Origin: Dastarcus helophoroides | Lineage: Eukaryota; Arthropoda; Insecta; Coleoptera; Bothrideridae | Direction: 5' to 3' | DNA length: 64,000 nucleotides | NCBI GenBank assembly: GCA_028583605.1 | Contig: CM053326.1 | Coordinates: forward strand, 20,116,536 to 20,180,535 | Shown: positions 35,861 through 46,580 of the stretch, in pieces | How the letters are laid out: every line of letters begins with the position of its first letter | Position numbering within the stretch: position 1 is the first letter of the stretch | Made by a program: the position numbers and the translations under genes | The notes under the pieces: model-generated | The model's database searches: none | What the model was told of the DNA's origin: nothing | Seen by the model: the letters and a program-made list of their open reading frames with translations, nothing else

Positions 35861-36348
35861 AGCATCATGTAATAAATTTTGATTTACACAGTTAGTACTT
35901 TTAGAAAAACATTATTTTTACGTTGCTGGTCATGCAGTTTGGATTTCCTAGTTCAAATAAAACAAAATAGAAATATGTGGTTTATTTAGGAAAAAATATC
36001 ATAATATGTGGGGCGTTAGGATATTTCATTGCATGTTTCTTCTGAAATAATTTCATTCCCATAAATAATAAATCCGACAAATCACACTTACAAAATGTAC
36101 TTAAACAAATAAGGTGGGGAAGCGTGGATTTTAATATCAAATGATAATTTAACTTTTACAAACATTCGTCTCAGAAAAGCTACAAAAATTAAGATTTTAG
36201 CAGTTCAAAAATTGGACTAATGGTAACAGGATTTCCAAAAAAGATTTAAATTGTTCGTCCGGTCGAAATTAATATTAAAAGAAACGCCAATCTCCACTTT
36301 ACATCATCTTCTATCAGATACTAATTGTGATTTTTCTCTCTTTTCTAG

Positions 36349-36404
36349 AAAAAAAGGCTGGAGGAGGCACGTACACCAATTTGGACTGCAGAGGCGATTT
36401 TGGC
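36349..36404 (+). CDS. second candidate N-terminal exon
   Basis: After CTCTTTTCTAG, phase 1 from the exon at 31384 gives EKKAGGGTYTNLDCRGDFG and then TAA at 36405-36407. The sequence looks protein-like, and GGCTAAGTATTT at its end resembles a donor GGTAAGT with one extra C. I cannot make it join the next exon in the right phase with or without that base. Listed as unresolved. Confidence 0.25.
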
Positions 36405-36541
36405 TAAGTATTTTTGAAAATCTTCATTTGAATTCCTTGAGTCTGCTAAGGCTCCAAGTTCATTGCACCATTTCAAAAATATTTGGCCAATAGCTTCAAA
36501 ATCAGGTAAACAAACTAATAACTAACGCGTTAAATAAACAG

Positions 36542-36670
36542 GAAAAGAAGAAGAAGCAGGCGGAAATCGAGCGCAAGAGGGCCGAGGTCAGAGCCCGTAT
36601 GGAAGAGGCCTCTAAGGCCAAAAAAGCCAAGAAGGGTTTCATGACACCGGAGAGAAAGAAGAAATTGAGG
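36542..36670 (+). CDS. wupA: troponin I constitutive exon (N-terminal region)
   Basis: 43 codons, phase 0 at both ends, between AATAAACAG and TTGAGG|GTGGGT. It encodes [40 protein letters not shown] and [27 protein letters not shown] is a hallmark of arthropod troponin I and belongs to the part that binds the C-terminal lobe of troponin C and starts the long IT-arm helix with troponin T. Confidence 0.95.
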
Positions 36671-36725
36671 GTGGGTTTACATTTTTGATTACACGAAAGC
36701 TTTGGAACTGATTATTTGTTTTTAG

Positions 36726-36849
36726 TTGTTGTTGAGAAAGAAAGCCGCCGAAGAATTAAAGAAGGAACAGGAACGCAAAGCCGCCGAAAGGAGGCGCATC
36801 ATTGAAGAAAGGTGTGGCAAACCAAAACCAGTTGAAGATGCTAATGAAG
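36726..36849 (+). CDS. wupA: troponin I constitutive exon (RKKAAEELKKEQERKAAERRR)
   Basis: 124 nt, phase 0 in after TTGTTTTTAG, phase 1 out at GAAG|GTAAAT. It encodes LLLRKKAAEELKKEQERKAA and ERRRIIEERCGKPKPVEDAN, closely matching the fly protein over the troponin C/troponin T-binding helix. The more variable PKPVEDANE stretch is just before the alternative exons. The open frame runs on into the intron for a while, which is not meaningful. Confidence 0.95.
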
Positions 36850-36989
36850 GTAAATGTCTTTTTTTTTATAAATCACATCGAATGTTTCAATGGGAGCATT
36901 TATTGTCCCGGACATCATGTTTACGTTCAACACAGTTTCTGTCTATTGTACGTTGTTTTTACCCCATGATAATGTATGTTTTCGTGTAG

Positions 36990-37090
36990 AACAACTAAAA
37001 AGTATCCTCAGACAACATCACGAGAGAATTGCCAAGTTGGAAAATGCAAAATATGATTTGGAGTACCTCGTTAGGTTGAAAGATATCGAG
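36990..37090 (+). CDS. wupA: troponin I mutually exclusive exon, variant 1
   Basis: 101 nt after TTCGTGTAG, phase 1 in and 0 out (GAG|GTTAGA). Encodes EQLKSILRQHHERIAKLENA, KYDLEYLVRLKDIE. It is the same length and phase as three further exons at 41161, 45933 and 46480, and corresponds to fly exon 6, of which four versions are also known. The segment lies in the troponin T-binding coiled coil of troponin I. This variant lacks the cysteine seen in the other three at ..C..Y. Confidence 0.9.
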
Positions 37091-37390
37091 GTTAGAACGT
37101 TAGAAAAATAAGGCGTACTTCTTCTTTTATAATCACTTTTGCTACGTCTGCACACAGAAATTGGCAAATGCAATGATAATCTAGTTTCACTTATCCAATA
37201 TTGACCAATTTGGTTCAAGCTGTTCTAGTTACACTTGCTCACTTTATTAATGGTAATACCAAACAAATTTTCTTATTAAAGATAGCTTGTTGGAGCTATC
37301 AGGTCGATACTATTATTATTATTATTATAGTTAGGAACCACATGGACAAAATCCAACTGAAAATTTTCAAACTAACAGATGCAGAATGAA

Positions 37391-39500
37391 TTTCAACACA
37401 AAATTGACTTCTTTCGTTGGGTTTAGACGTTTTTTTGAAATATTTCGACATTATCTCGAAATTCTAAAAATTTTGGACTTCAAAAATTCAAGTTTGCAAT
37501 TGAAATTTTGAACTGAAAATGGAATGGAATTCGATATTTAATTTTTAATTTCTTTCTTTAAATTTTTACATTTTTCTGGTTTAAAAACTTCAATTTGAAA
37601 TTTCATCAAAATATAAATTTTGTGAATGAGGTTCAATTACAAAAATCGAATTTTTGTGTAAATTTTTGGTACAATCTCAACTTCAAAACTTCGATGTGAA
37701 ACTGAAAATTTTAAAAAATCGGAGTCGAAAATCGCAAACAAATGTTTTCTTTTTTATAAAATTGATTTCCATTCTACGTTTTCGTCACGCTTTAAGTTCA
37801 TTTTGCACGTCTAAAGATTTTTCAAGCTTACAATCCAAATTTGCAAGTCACCAACAGAAATTTGAAATTTAAAGTCGACATTTTTTTGGAAATTATAATT
37901 TTTCAATTTTTCACGAAATTTTACAATTTACATTCAAACTTTCGAGTTGAAAAAGCGCTGATTTCGTTCTCTGATGTCTACGTTTTCTAGGAAATTTTTA
38001 ATTTTTCCTCGAAAATTTATAACCTTGAAAATCGAAATTTTAAATATTGCATTTAAAATTTTGTAAAGATTCAGGATGGAATTAAATTAAAAGAAAATCG
38101 ATTTCTTCGTCTCTGACATACGAAATTTTTTTGTAAATTGGGACTTTGTTCTCTAAGCGACGTTTCTCTCGAAATTTCAAAATGTTGGAAATTGAAATTT
38201 CGAGTTTAAAATGAGTGGTTGAAAAGGTGCAGAATTAAAATCAATTTAAAAAATTGGATTTTTTCTCTGAATATGGACATATTGTTAAGAATTTCGATTT
38301 TTCCTACAATTTCAATATTTTTTTTGAAATTATGATATTTTTCTTAAAAAATCGATACGTTTTGAAGGCCAAATTGAAGGTAGAAATATTTGAAGAAAAA
38401 AGAAGAAATTTTACAAAACAAAGTAAAAATTTCAAATGAAATTTTGAAAATGACTCTAATTTTTTTGAAAATAAAATTGAAACTAAAAATGATTTTCTAT
38501 AATTTGAGCTAAACTTGAATTTTTTTATGGTACTTTTTTCTCCAAATTTTGATTTTATTCTCAAACAATCAACAATTTTGGAATAACAAATTGAAAATCA
38601 AAATATTTAAAGTCGATTAAAGTCGAAATTTTAGAAAACAGTACAAATTTCCAATTAAAATTTGGAATTTTCGGAAGAGGAAACTAAAAATACTTTTCTA
38701 GTAATTCGATTAAAAAGGAATCATTATTTTGAGTTTGAAACTGTAAATTTGAATTTGAATACGAAAGCTTGATGGCAAAAACATGAAAGTTTCTATTTTA
38801 AGGTGGACATTTTGTAATTAAGCTCAAAATTTGGATTTTCAAAGAGGAATGTCGAGTTCAGAAAAAAAATTTTGAGTTTTAGAGGTGCAGGATAAAATTA
38901 AATTTAAAAAAATCAATTCCTTTCTCTGAATTCTGAAATTCGAAATTTCTACTTTTCTCTCTGAATTTCCACTTTTTTCCCGGAATTTTTATCTTTTCAT
39001 CAAAAAATAAAAATTTTCGAATATCGAGTTGAAAGCTAAAATAATCAAAGTAGACTAAAGTCAAAATATTTTGGAACAAATTAAAAATTTTAAGTAAAAT
39101 CTTGGAATTTTGGAAGTGAGTTGAAACCTCTGGAAAATAAAATTGAAATTAAAATATTTCGAGTTGAAACCTTAAATTCAAAATAATCAATAGCTCGAGT
39201 TTGAAGTTGTAATCTTGGCTTTAAATCGAATCAGTTTCAGTTTGAAATTTTGTGGTTAACCTCGAAATTTGGGTTTTAAATCGGAAGCTTCCAAAATTCT
39301 TTCTAAATCAAAATTTTTAGTTTACAATCAAAATTTTGAGTCTGAAATCTGCGCCGAATGTAATTCAATTTAAAAAAAATCAATTTTTTTCTCTGCATTT
39401 CGACTTTTTTTTGAAAGTTTCATTTTTTTTTTACTAAATATTGAATTTTTTTTCACAAAGGTTCTCTCTTTTTCCAAAATTTGATACTTATAAAGTGTCG
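37391..39500. repeat. degenerate GAAATTTCGA-type repeat block with polarity switch
   Basis: T-rich on the + strand to about 38340 (TTTTTCTCGAAATTTCAAAA-like) and mostly A-rich after that. It fills the intron between alternative exons 1 and 2. No exon was recognised. Confidence 0.5.
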
Positions 39501-41160
39501 TCTATTACAATTTGTAATTATCGAAAATGAGTTAACATCAATAACAAAAAATAAAAATTTCTAATAATTTCAACTTTAAAGTTGAAATTAAAGAACATCA
39601 GTTTATGGTTATGATGAACTAGAAACTTTTTAGCATTTTTACTCAAATAAACCGCCAAATAATATTGATGAGGGTAGCAACTGTAACTAGAAAATATTAC
39701 AATTAATTTTTTGTTTCAATGATCTGATTATTGTTGTATTTCTGATGCATGGTCTAACCAAATTGTAATCACAATGATGTCCAAGATTTGCTTTGCTTCA
39801 AAGAAAAATATCTCTATATTTTCAGAACGCGCGTAATAGAAGGGAGAATAACAAGTCAAACGTCAACAAGTTGTTTATTCGCAAACAAAATTAGACGAGC
39901 TATAATTAAAGACTTTTTTTACCAACTCGGAGCCAATGCATTTGGCGCGACGTGACTTGTTGTTTTCCGCGTTGATTTTCAAACCGCATTACAAAATGGA
40001 AGCAAATGAAAATACGAATTTTCACATTCAACAACAAAGCATTGTAAAACACATAAGAGCGTATCTACTTCTGGGGACATTCCTGAGTTGGTAATCGATT
40101 TCAGATAGATTTGGTGGCTTTCTTTCGGGGGCCTTCAAATTGATGAATGTCCAGGTGCCTGCTAGTGTTGCACGCGATCAAAGGGGATATGATCGGGGCC
40201 AGATTAAGCTGTGACGGGGCCTAGAGCTCACTTGATGAATAGGGTTCTTCTCTCAAATGCAATAGGAGGTCTCATGGACTCTTCGGGGTTTCAAGGTCTC
40301 GGGGTTTAGCCCCCGGTTTTGTTTGGTGTTTTTTAAAAAGAGAAACTTGAAATTTGATTTCAAAAATAAATTAGGTTAGATTGTGTTGGGTTCAATTGAA
40401 CTGAATGAAGACATAATGACTGATGATGATGAACTCAACATTGTTCAATTGGATGAGTTTAAGGGTCATTACTCACAAACAAACTACTTAATATCTCTTC
40501 TGTTTCATCCCCAAAAGGCGTATGAAAAACCTTGTCCTATGTCAATTGACTACGAAGGAATTGCTTTTATTCTTTGCTTCTTGCAAATTTCATTCCAATT
40601 ACGCTAAGTCTCATGAAATTAATTACAAGATAATTATTATATGTGTTTACTTTTTAAAATAATTTTTCTGTTCGTTTAAGCTGATAGTTATTGATCTAAC
40701 TATTCCACAGATGTAAATTTTGGTTACCTTTTGAGGATATTTAATGAAACAACTCCTCATATTTTAGGTTTTAGATTAAAATGAATGCAGTGACTCCCTT
40801 CGTTGAATCTCATAATTGAATTTAACCTCCAGTAAGTCATAAGTCTGCAAGGGAATAAATTTCAGCTTATCTTTGTTTAAGACGTAGATTTGGCATTAGC
40901 CTAGATCAGTAATGGTTTCCTATTCTGACTTCCATGTCTACGGTAGCATTCTGCTTACTTTGTCCTTCTCTTGGATTTTTCTGATTTTTCTGAACATGTG
41001 GATTAGTTTCACTCAGGAATGTCACCTCTGAAGAATCTCTAGGGATTGAAACCATACACAAACAAATTGTTATACATGTACACATCGAGTATATAAGCAG
41101 GAAATGTTAATTTCAAATTCCATCAATTAGAATTGTATGTTAAGGCTTTATATATTTTAG
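39501..41160 (+). other. intron sequence before alternative exon 2
   Basis: Mixed composition. The stretch 39890-40360 is less AT-rich than its surroundings (GGCGCGACGTGACTTG, GATCGGGGCCAGATTAAGC), so it may be an inserted element or a regulatory region. The 74-codon open frame at 40383 has no recognisable features. Confidence 0.4.
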
Positions 41161-41261
41161 CCCAACTAAAGCAAATGTGCGAACAATACCACAAACGCAT
41201 ATCTGACCTCGAAAATAAGAAATACGATCTAGAAAAAGAAGTGGAATACAGGGAGATGCAG
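41161..41261 (+). CDS. wupA: troponin I mutually exclusive exon, variant 2
   Basis: 101 nt after TATATATTTTAG, ending ATGCAG|GTAGAA. Encodes AQLKQMCEQYHKRISDLENK, KYDLEKEVEYREMQ. Same phase and length as the other variants; KYDLE is shared with variants 1 and 3. It is preceded by 4.1 kb of intron. Confidence 0.9.
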
Positions 41262-41874
41262 GTAGAATGGATATTCGCGGTGGTGTTGATCCGCAATGAG
41301 CGTAGACCGTTTTTTTTTCTAATGTAACATGAGCACACAGTAGTAGCTTCAGCACTGCAAGGAGTTTTGCAAATTGTCAGAGTTGTTTTCGAACGTTCAA
41401 GATTTTATGTATTCACATTGTGTACACACCAAAACACATTCGCCTCAATAAGAACCCAAATGTGCTCCAGAAACAATCCTAGACCAGAAATGCATGTTGA
41501 ACCTTTCCCTCAAAAGTAGGTAACTTAGGATAGAAGTAGTTTTTACTGCAGCTCGGAAGTAGTGATTCAGTCCATGGTCTCCGACTATTTTGGTTCAAGT
41601 TAAATTGCATTTTTTCTTTAAACTGACATTTTAAATAAACATCGCACTTTAATATAAAGTAAGTACGTTCAAATGTAGTTTTATTTTAAAATGATATCTG
41701 AATATTTTCGAAAAGTTGGGGCTTTCTGTATCATGTTAAATAATACTTCATGGGTGCGTTCAGCTAACACCGGAATACTGTTCACCAATCAGCACATTGA
41801 TCCTGAAACATAAGTAACGGGCTTATTTATAATGGGAGAAATAATTCCATTTCCTTGCTTGGAATGCCTTATTT

Positions 41875-42980
41875 AAGAGTATCTCTCTAAGAGTCTTGTC
41901 TCTGAGAGTCTCTTCTCTGAGAATTTCTTCTGTGAGAATGTCTTCTGTGATAGTCTCTTTTCTGACAGTCTCTTCTCTAAAAATCTCTTCTCTGTCAGTC
42001 ACTTCCTTGAAAGTCTCTTCTCTCTAAGTTTCTTCTCTGAGAGTTTCTCATTTGAGAATTTGTTCGCTGTGAGTCTCTTTTCTTCAAGTCTCTTCTCCCG
42101 TAATATTTTCGTTTAGAATTTCTTCTGTCGGAGACTCTTCTCTGGCAGTTTCTTATTTGACAGTCTCTTCTCTGAGAGTTTTTTCCCCAAAAGTCTCTTC
42201 TGTCTAAGTTTCTTTTCTGAGAGTTTCTGATTTAGGAATTTGTTCGCTGTAAGTCTCTCCTCTCAGAGTCTGTTCTCCAATACCTTCCCTAAGAATTTCT
42301 TCTGCGAGAGTCGCTCATCTGGCAGTATCTCATCTGAGAGTCTCTTCTTTGAGAGTCTCTTCCCTAAAAGTCTCTTCTCTGAGAGTCTCTTCCCTGAAAG
42401 TCTCTTCTCTCTAAGTTTCTTCTCTAAGAGTTTCTCATTTAAGAATTTGTTCTCTTCTAGTTCCTTCTCCTAAAATGTCTTTCCTGAGTCTCTCTTTTGA
42501 GAGTCATTTCTTTGAAGATTTTGTTCTTAGAGAGTTCATTTCTTCTAAATTACTTTTCTCATAAACTATATTTTCTAAGAGTCTTCTCTCTTGGAGTTTA
42601 TTCTCCAAGAGTCCCTTCTTCGCCAGTTCTCTAAGAATGTCTACCTCTCTCAGAATCTCTTCTCTGAGAGTCTCGTCTCTTAGTCTCTTCACTTAGAGTC
42701 TCTTCTCTTAGTCTCTTCACTTAAAGTCTTTTCTGGGAAAGTCTTTTCTGAGAGCTATTTTTCTAAGAAACTGTTCGTTGAGAGTTTCTTTTCTAAGAGT
42801 CTGTTACTTGAAAGTTTTCTCCCTCAGGTTATTTTTTATGAGAATTTCCTCTTTTATTTTTCTTGATGTCTCTTCTTTGAAAAGCTCTTCAGAATGTCTT
42901 CTCAGAGAATTTATTTTCTCAATGTATTTTTGTTGACAGTATTTACTCCTAGAGTTTATCTTCTGAGAGCCCCTTCGCTA
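41875..42980 (+). repeat. degenerate 15-bp minisatellite, about 70 copies
   Basis: Units of the type TCTGAGAGTCTCTTC (S-E-S-L-F in one frame) run for about 1.1 kb with many substitutions (TCTGAGAATTTCTTC, TGTGAGAATGTCTTC). The unit contains CTCTGAGAG, a 9-bp near-palindrome. It lies in the intron between alternative exons 2 and 3. Open frames in both directions here result from the 3n period. Confidence 0.85.
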
Positions 42981-45932
42981 AGAGACCAATTGATGGCAAT
43001 ACTTTGGTTGAGTATCTCTGCAACCTGGTTGGTGACATTCTACAGAACATCTCAAGGGCTTGTAGGTTTTAGTCTTTCAAGGACAACTTTCGCAAGCCAC
43101 AAGTCACAAATAGTCAATCCAACTTAATAGCAGTGTTAATTTATATCTATGAAGACTCGTGTCTACAGGCTCCAAATTTTGTAATTCGTTGCCGAGAAAG
43201 TTTCCACGATTGATACATTTCTCATTTTAAAATCTTCTTAATCATTTGTTCATAATATTAAAAATTTCTTAAATCGCCTTAAGGATTAAGCTTCCTGTTT
43301 AAGTCTAAAACGGCTAACTCTACGTAGAAAAAGTTAATGAAAGTGTAATGAAATAAAATTGTTCTTAATTGTTTTAGCGGTATGGACAATTTTTGTTTTT
43401 ATTATTTTATTACCATTTTTTTTGCATCGTCATGCTTTCTCATTCTGTCATGTTTGATCATGGTGACCTATCCTAAAGAGTAATAAAAAAAATAGTCCAG
43501 TCAAATTATTGGTGACAAAATTCTCTATAAAAAAATTTAAAACTCCTGTTCCATGACATTAAAAACGTGGAAATGCCTTATTAACCTTTTTCTCTAACAT
43601 TCAACATTCACGTCTTTTTCCAGCTTCTGTTTTTATTAGTGCTACTCAAAATACTTATGGATGAAACTTGCAGATAAATTAATTTTCTGCTTTTAATAAA
43701 ATTTGAAATTTACTGCTAGAGATATACAGTCAAAAAAACTAGTTACGACTCTTTGTAAAATGACTACTACATGATGGATGATATTCAATAAAAAATTGCT
43801 GCTTACCCAACATGTTCCACAACTTTATTCGATTGGACCTCTGTGTAAATATAAAACAGAAAAAAATCATATTTTTTCTACTTACAAAATTATTGGTATA
43901 AATAGTCAAGAAATAGTTCCGACTTTGATCGACAATTTTTACATTTCGTACGAATTTCATTTTTTATTTTGTGTAAAATGTTCCATTTATTTAATTTAAT
44001 ATTTTTAAGAATTTCGAATTGCTTACGATTTTTTAATTTTATATCGAAATCTGAAAGTTTAATTTTGGTAAAATTTTAACTTTACAATAGAATCCCTGAA
44101 TTTAAACCACAAACCTTTATCACTTTGTCTACTAATTTTGATTATAATATTAATTTTGAAGTTAAAATGGAAATATTATTCAAGTCAAAATTAAAAGCAT
44201 ATCACTCTTTCGTAATTAAAATCAAAATATCTAGAAGCAACTCAAAATTTTTGGATGTAAAAAAATCAAATTTTGAGAAAAATCAGAAAATGTTAAGCCC
44301 TAATACAGATTTCAACAAAAAAGGTAGAATTTCAAAAGAAAGGAAACTTGGAGAAAAGTGTCAACATTTTTAGAGACTGTCGAAATATTTGGGTAAAAGA
44401 TCGATATTTCGAGTTCAAACTAAAAAAAAAATTGGACCTTCTGGGGAAAACAAAATTTGTAAAAAAATTCTGCAAAATATCGACAAATTAGAATTTTTAT
44501 TAATTCCCCCAATTTTTCTACAATTTCTATTTTTGTCTAAAATTAGAAATTTATAGAAATCTTTAGTAAAATTTCGATGTTACATTTGATTTTTTCCCAC
44601 AATTTGGTTACATGGCGGCGAATTTTTAGGATTAGAACCAAGATAAAGTTAAAATTTCGAAAATACAAAATCTAAACCAAAATGCAGAATTAATATGTTA
44701 TGCGGATCTAATATAAGAAAACAAGTTTTGTGCAAATGATCGAGTTTTCAAAAAAATACATTTTTTTTAAAATATTTTTTAAAATAGAAAATGTTCAGCT
44801 TAAAATGGATATTCTAAGAAAACAATTGATATTTTGAGAACATTCGAATAACAATGAAGCAAAACAGTTTTCCGAAATTTTCAATTTTTTCGTAATTGGT
44901 TTTTTAAGTATTGACTTTGAACTCAGCTTTTCGACTTCCAAGTCAAATTTTTGAACTTTGTCTCAAATTTTCGACCTCATTTCTTAAATTGTGAGTAAAT
45001 AAAAGGTAAAAATGTTGTGGTCAAAGTCAAAAACTCCAAAAAAAATCGAAATATCGAGATAAAAATCGAAATTTCTTTGGAGTTTTGATACCTCGAGTTT
45101 TATTGTTAAATTTTTGGTTTTTCTCAAAGTTTTAAGTTTCTATTCAAATTTTTTTATTGAAATTTCGATATTAAAATAGCTCCCTTTAAAATCCTTTGAT
45201 TTTGTTGTCATAATTTTGACACTAGGCACAAAAATGATGGGATGTGAAAAAATTCAAACTTGTTACGTAATATTTTCCGAAATGTCGAGATTTCAAAATT
45301 TTTAAAAATAAACAACGAAATTTAAAGTTTAATTTGTAGAGTTTACTTTCAGAATTTAATCTCGAAATGTTGTTGTGAACAGCAGTAATTTCTTGGTTAA
45401 AAAGTTGTTTGGCTTTTAATATTTTAATCATGATTAGACGATTTATAGCTTCCATCAGATTTTATATAAAATTTCGGAAATTACGCGCTAATCACTAACG
45501 TGGGCCCCAGCTGCAAAGCGGCCTAAGACTGGTTTTGGATCAACAATTTTGACTGAAAATAGCACATTTGGATTCTTATTTCGCCTCACCACTATGTGCC
45601 AACGCTTTTACTACCCATACACTACTCACACGCACTTTTTTTATATATTTTTTGATTGTGAAACTACTCCGATCTTATGCGCAAGCGTGGACACAGAACC
45701 ATGCAGCTCAATAAGCAAGATCAACTGACTGTATAAGATCACAGTGGTTGCTGCCCTTGCGCATTAGATATGTCAACATATTTTTACTTATAGTGTGTTT
45801 TAAATCACTTGTATTTTTTTTACTACGATCATAAAAAAATCCCCCGCGATGAGCAGACACTATTTAAAAACAAGGTCTCCCGGTCGATATGAATACAACA
45901 CACTGTCATCTTAATGTTGTTGTTTCTTCTAG
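42981..45932 (+). other. intron before alternative exon 3
   Basis: AT-rich. Degenerate GAAATTTCGA-like block at about 44000-45200. A less AT-rich island lies at about 45490-45780. No coding sequence was recognised. Confidence 0.4.
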
Positions 45933-46033
45933 CGGAACTGCAAACGATTTGTCAAACATATTACGAAAGAATTGTTAAACTAGAAGGCGACAAATATGAC
46001 CTAGAAGTTATTGAAAGAATGAAAGCTTTTGAG
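45933..46033 (+). CDS. wupA: troponin I mutually exclusive exon, variant 3
   Basis: 101 nt after TGTTTCTTCTAG, ending TTTGAG|GTATTT. Encodes AELQTICQTYYERIVKLEGD, KYDLEVIERMKAFE. It is most like variant 1 in its second half (KLE..KYDLE, R.K..E). It lies only 446 bases before variant 4. Confidence 0.9.
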
Positions 46034-46479
46034 GTATTTTTTAGTAATCAGTACCCGAATGTGATTTTCCTGTTGAGAAATTAAGACGCTATATTATGGT
46101 GGAATGGCATTTTGTTGTTAGCGATTGCGGAAAGATAACATGATTTTTGTTATCTTTACCTATTTTGCAATGTATATATTGTATCTGCCGGCTGAACTAC
46201 CTTCTCAAATAGGCGAGAAGCGTTACCTTGTCCAATCCCAAAATTACGCTACATGGCACATCCTTTTCTGGCGATATCGAATTGTACTATATTTTTGAAT
46301 CGGGAACAACCGGGAAAAACCACATCTGAACACAAAACACATTATGTTAGCACGTTTGTTTTGTGTAAGTCACTTAGTGTCCTGTGCAATTCCCCTGTTT
46401 TGTATTTTTCGTGTTAAATGGAAATTATCTCAGATATTACACAATTCTGACAACAGGTTCCGTTTTTTTTCGGTTTTAG

Positions 46480-46580
46480 CCCAACTAAAGAAGATTTGCA
46501 AAGAGTATTATGATCGAATGTATATATGCGAGGAGCAGAAATGGGATTTGGAACGTGAAGTCCGAAAAAGAGATTGGGAG
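46480..46580 (+). CDS. wupA: troponin I mutually exclusive exon, variant 4
   Basis: 101 nt after TTTCGGTTTTAG, ending TGGGAG|GTACCC. Encodes AQLKKICKEYYDRMYICEEQ, KWDLEREVRKRDWE. It is the closest match to the fly version with EYYERMYIC..QKWDLE.EVRK.DWE, which I recall as the main adult muscle form. Confidence 0.92.

Noticed and set aside
36850..36989. Read-through of the troponin I exon into KCLFFYKSHRMF and beyond
   Set aside because: Continuation past a clear GTAAAT donor; the conserved protein resumes at 36990.
40383..40607. 74-codon frame on the + strand inside the troponin I intron
   Set aside because: No domain, no splice context and no match in style to the surrounding gene.
42240..42473. 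Frame reading SESLF repeats
   Set aside because: By-product of the 15-bp minisatellite; copies upstream and downstream are out of frame or interrupted.
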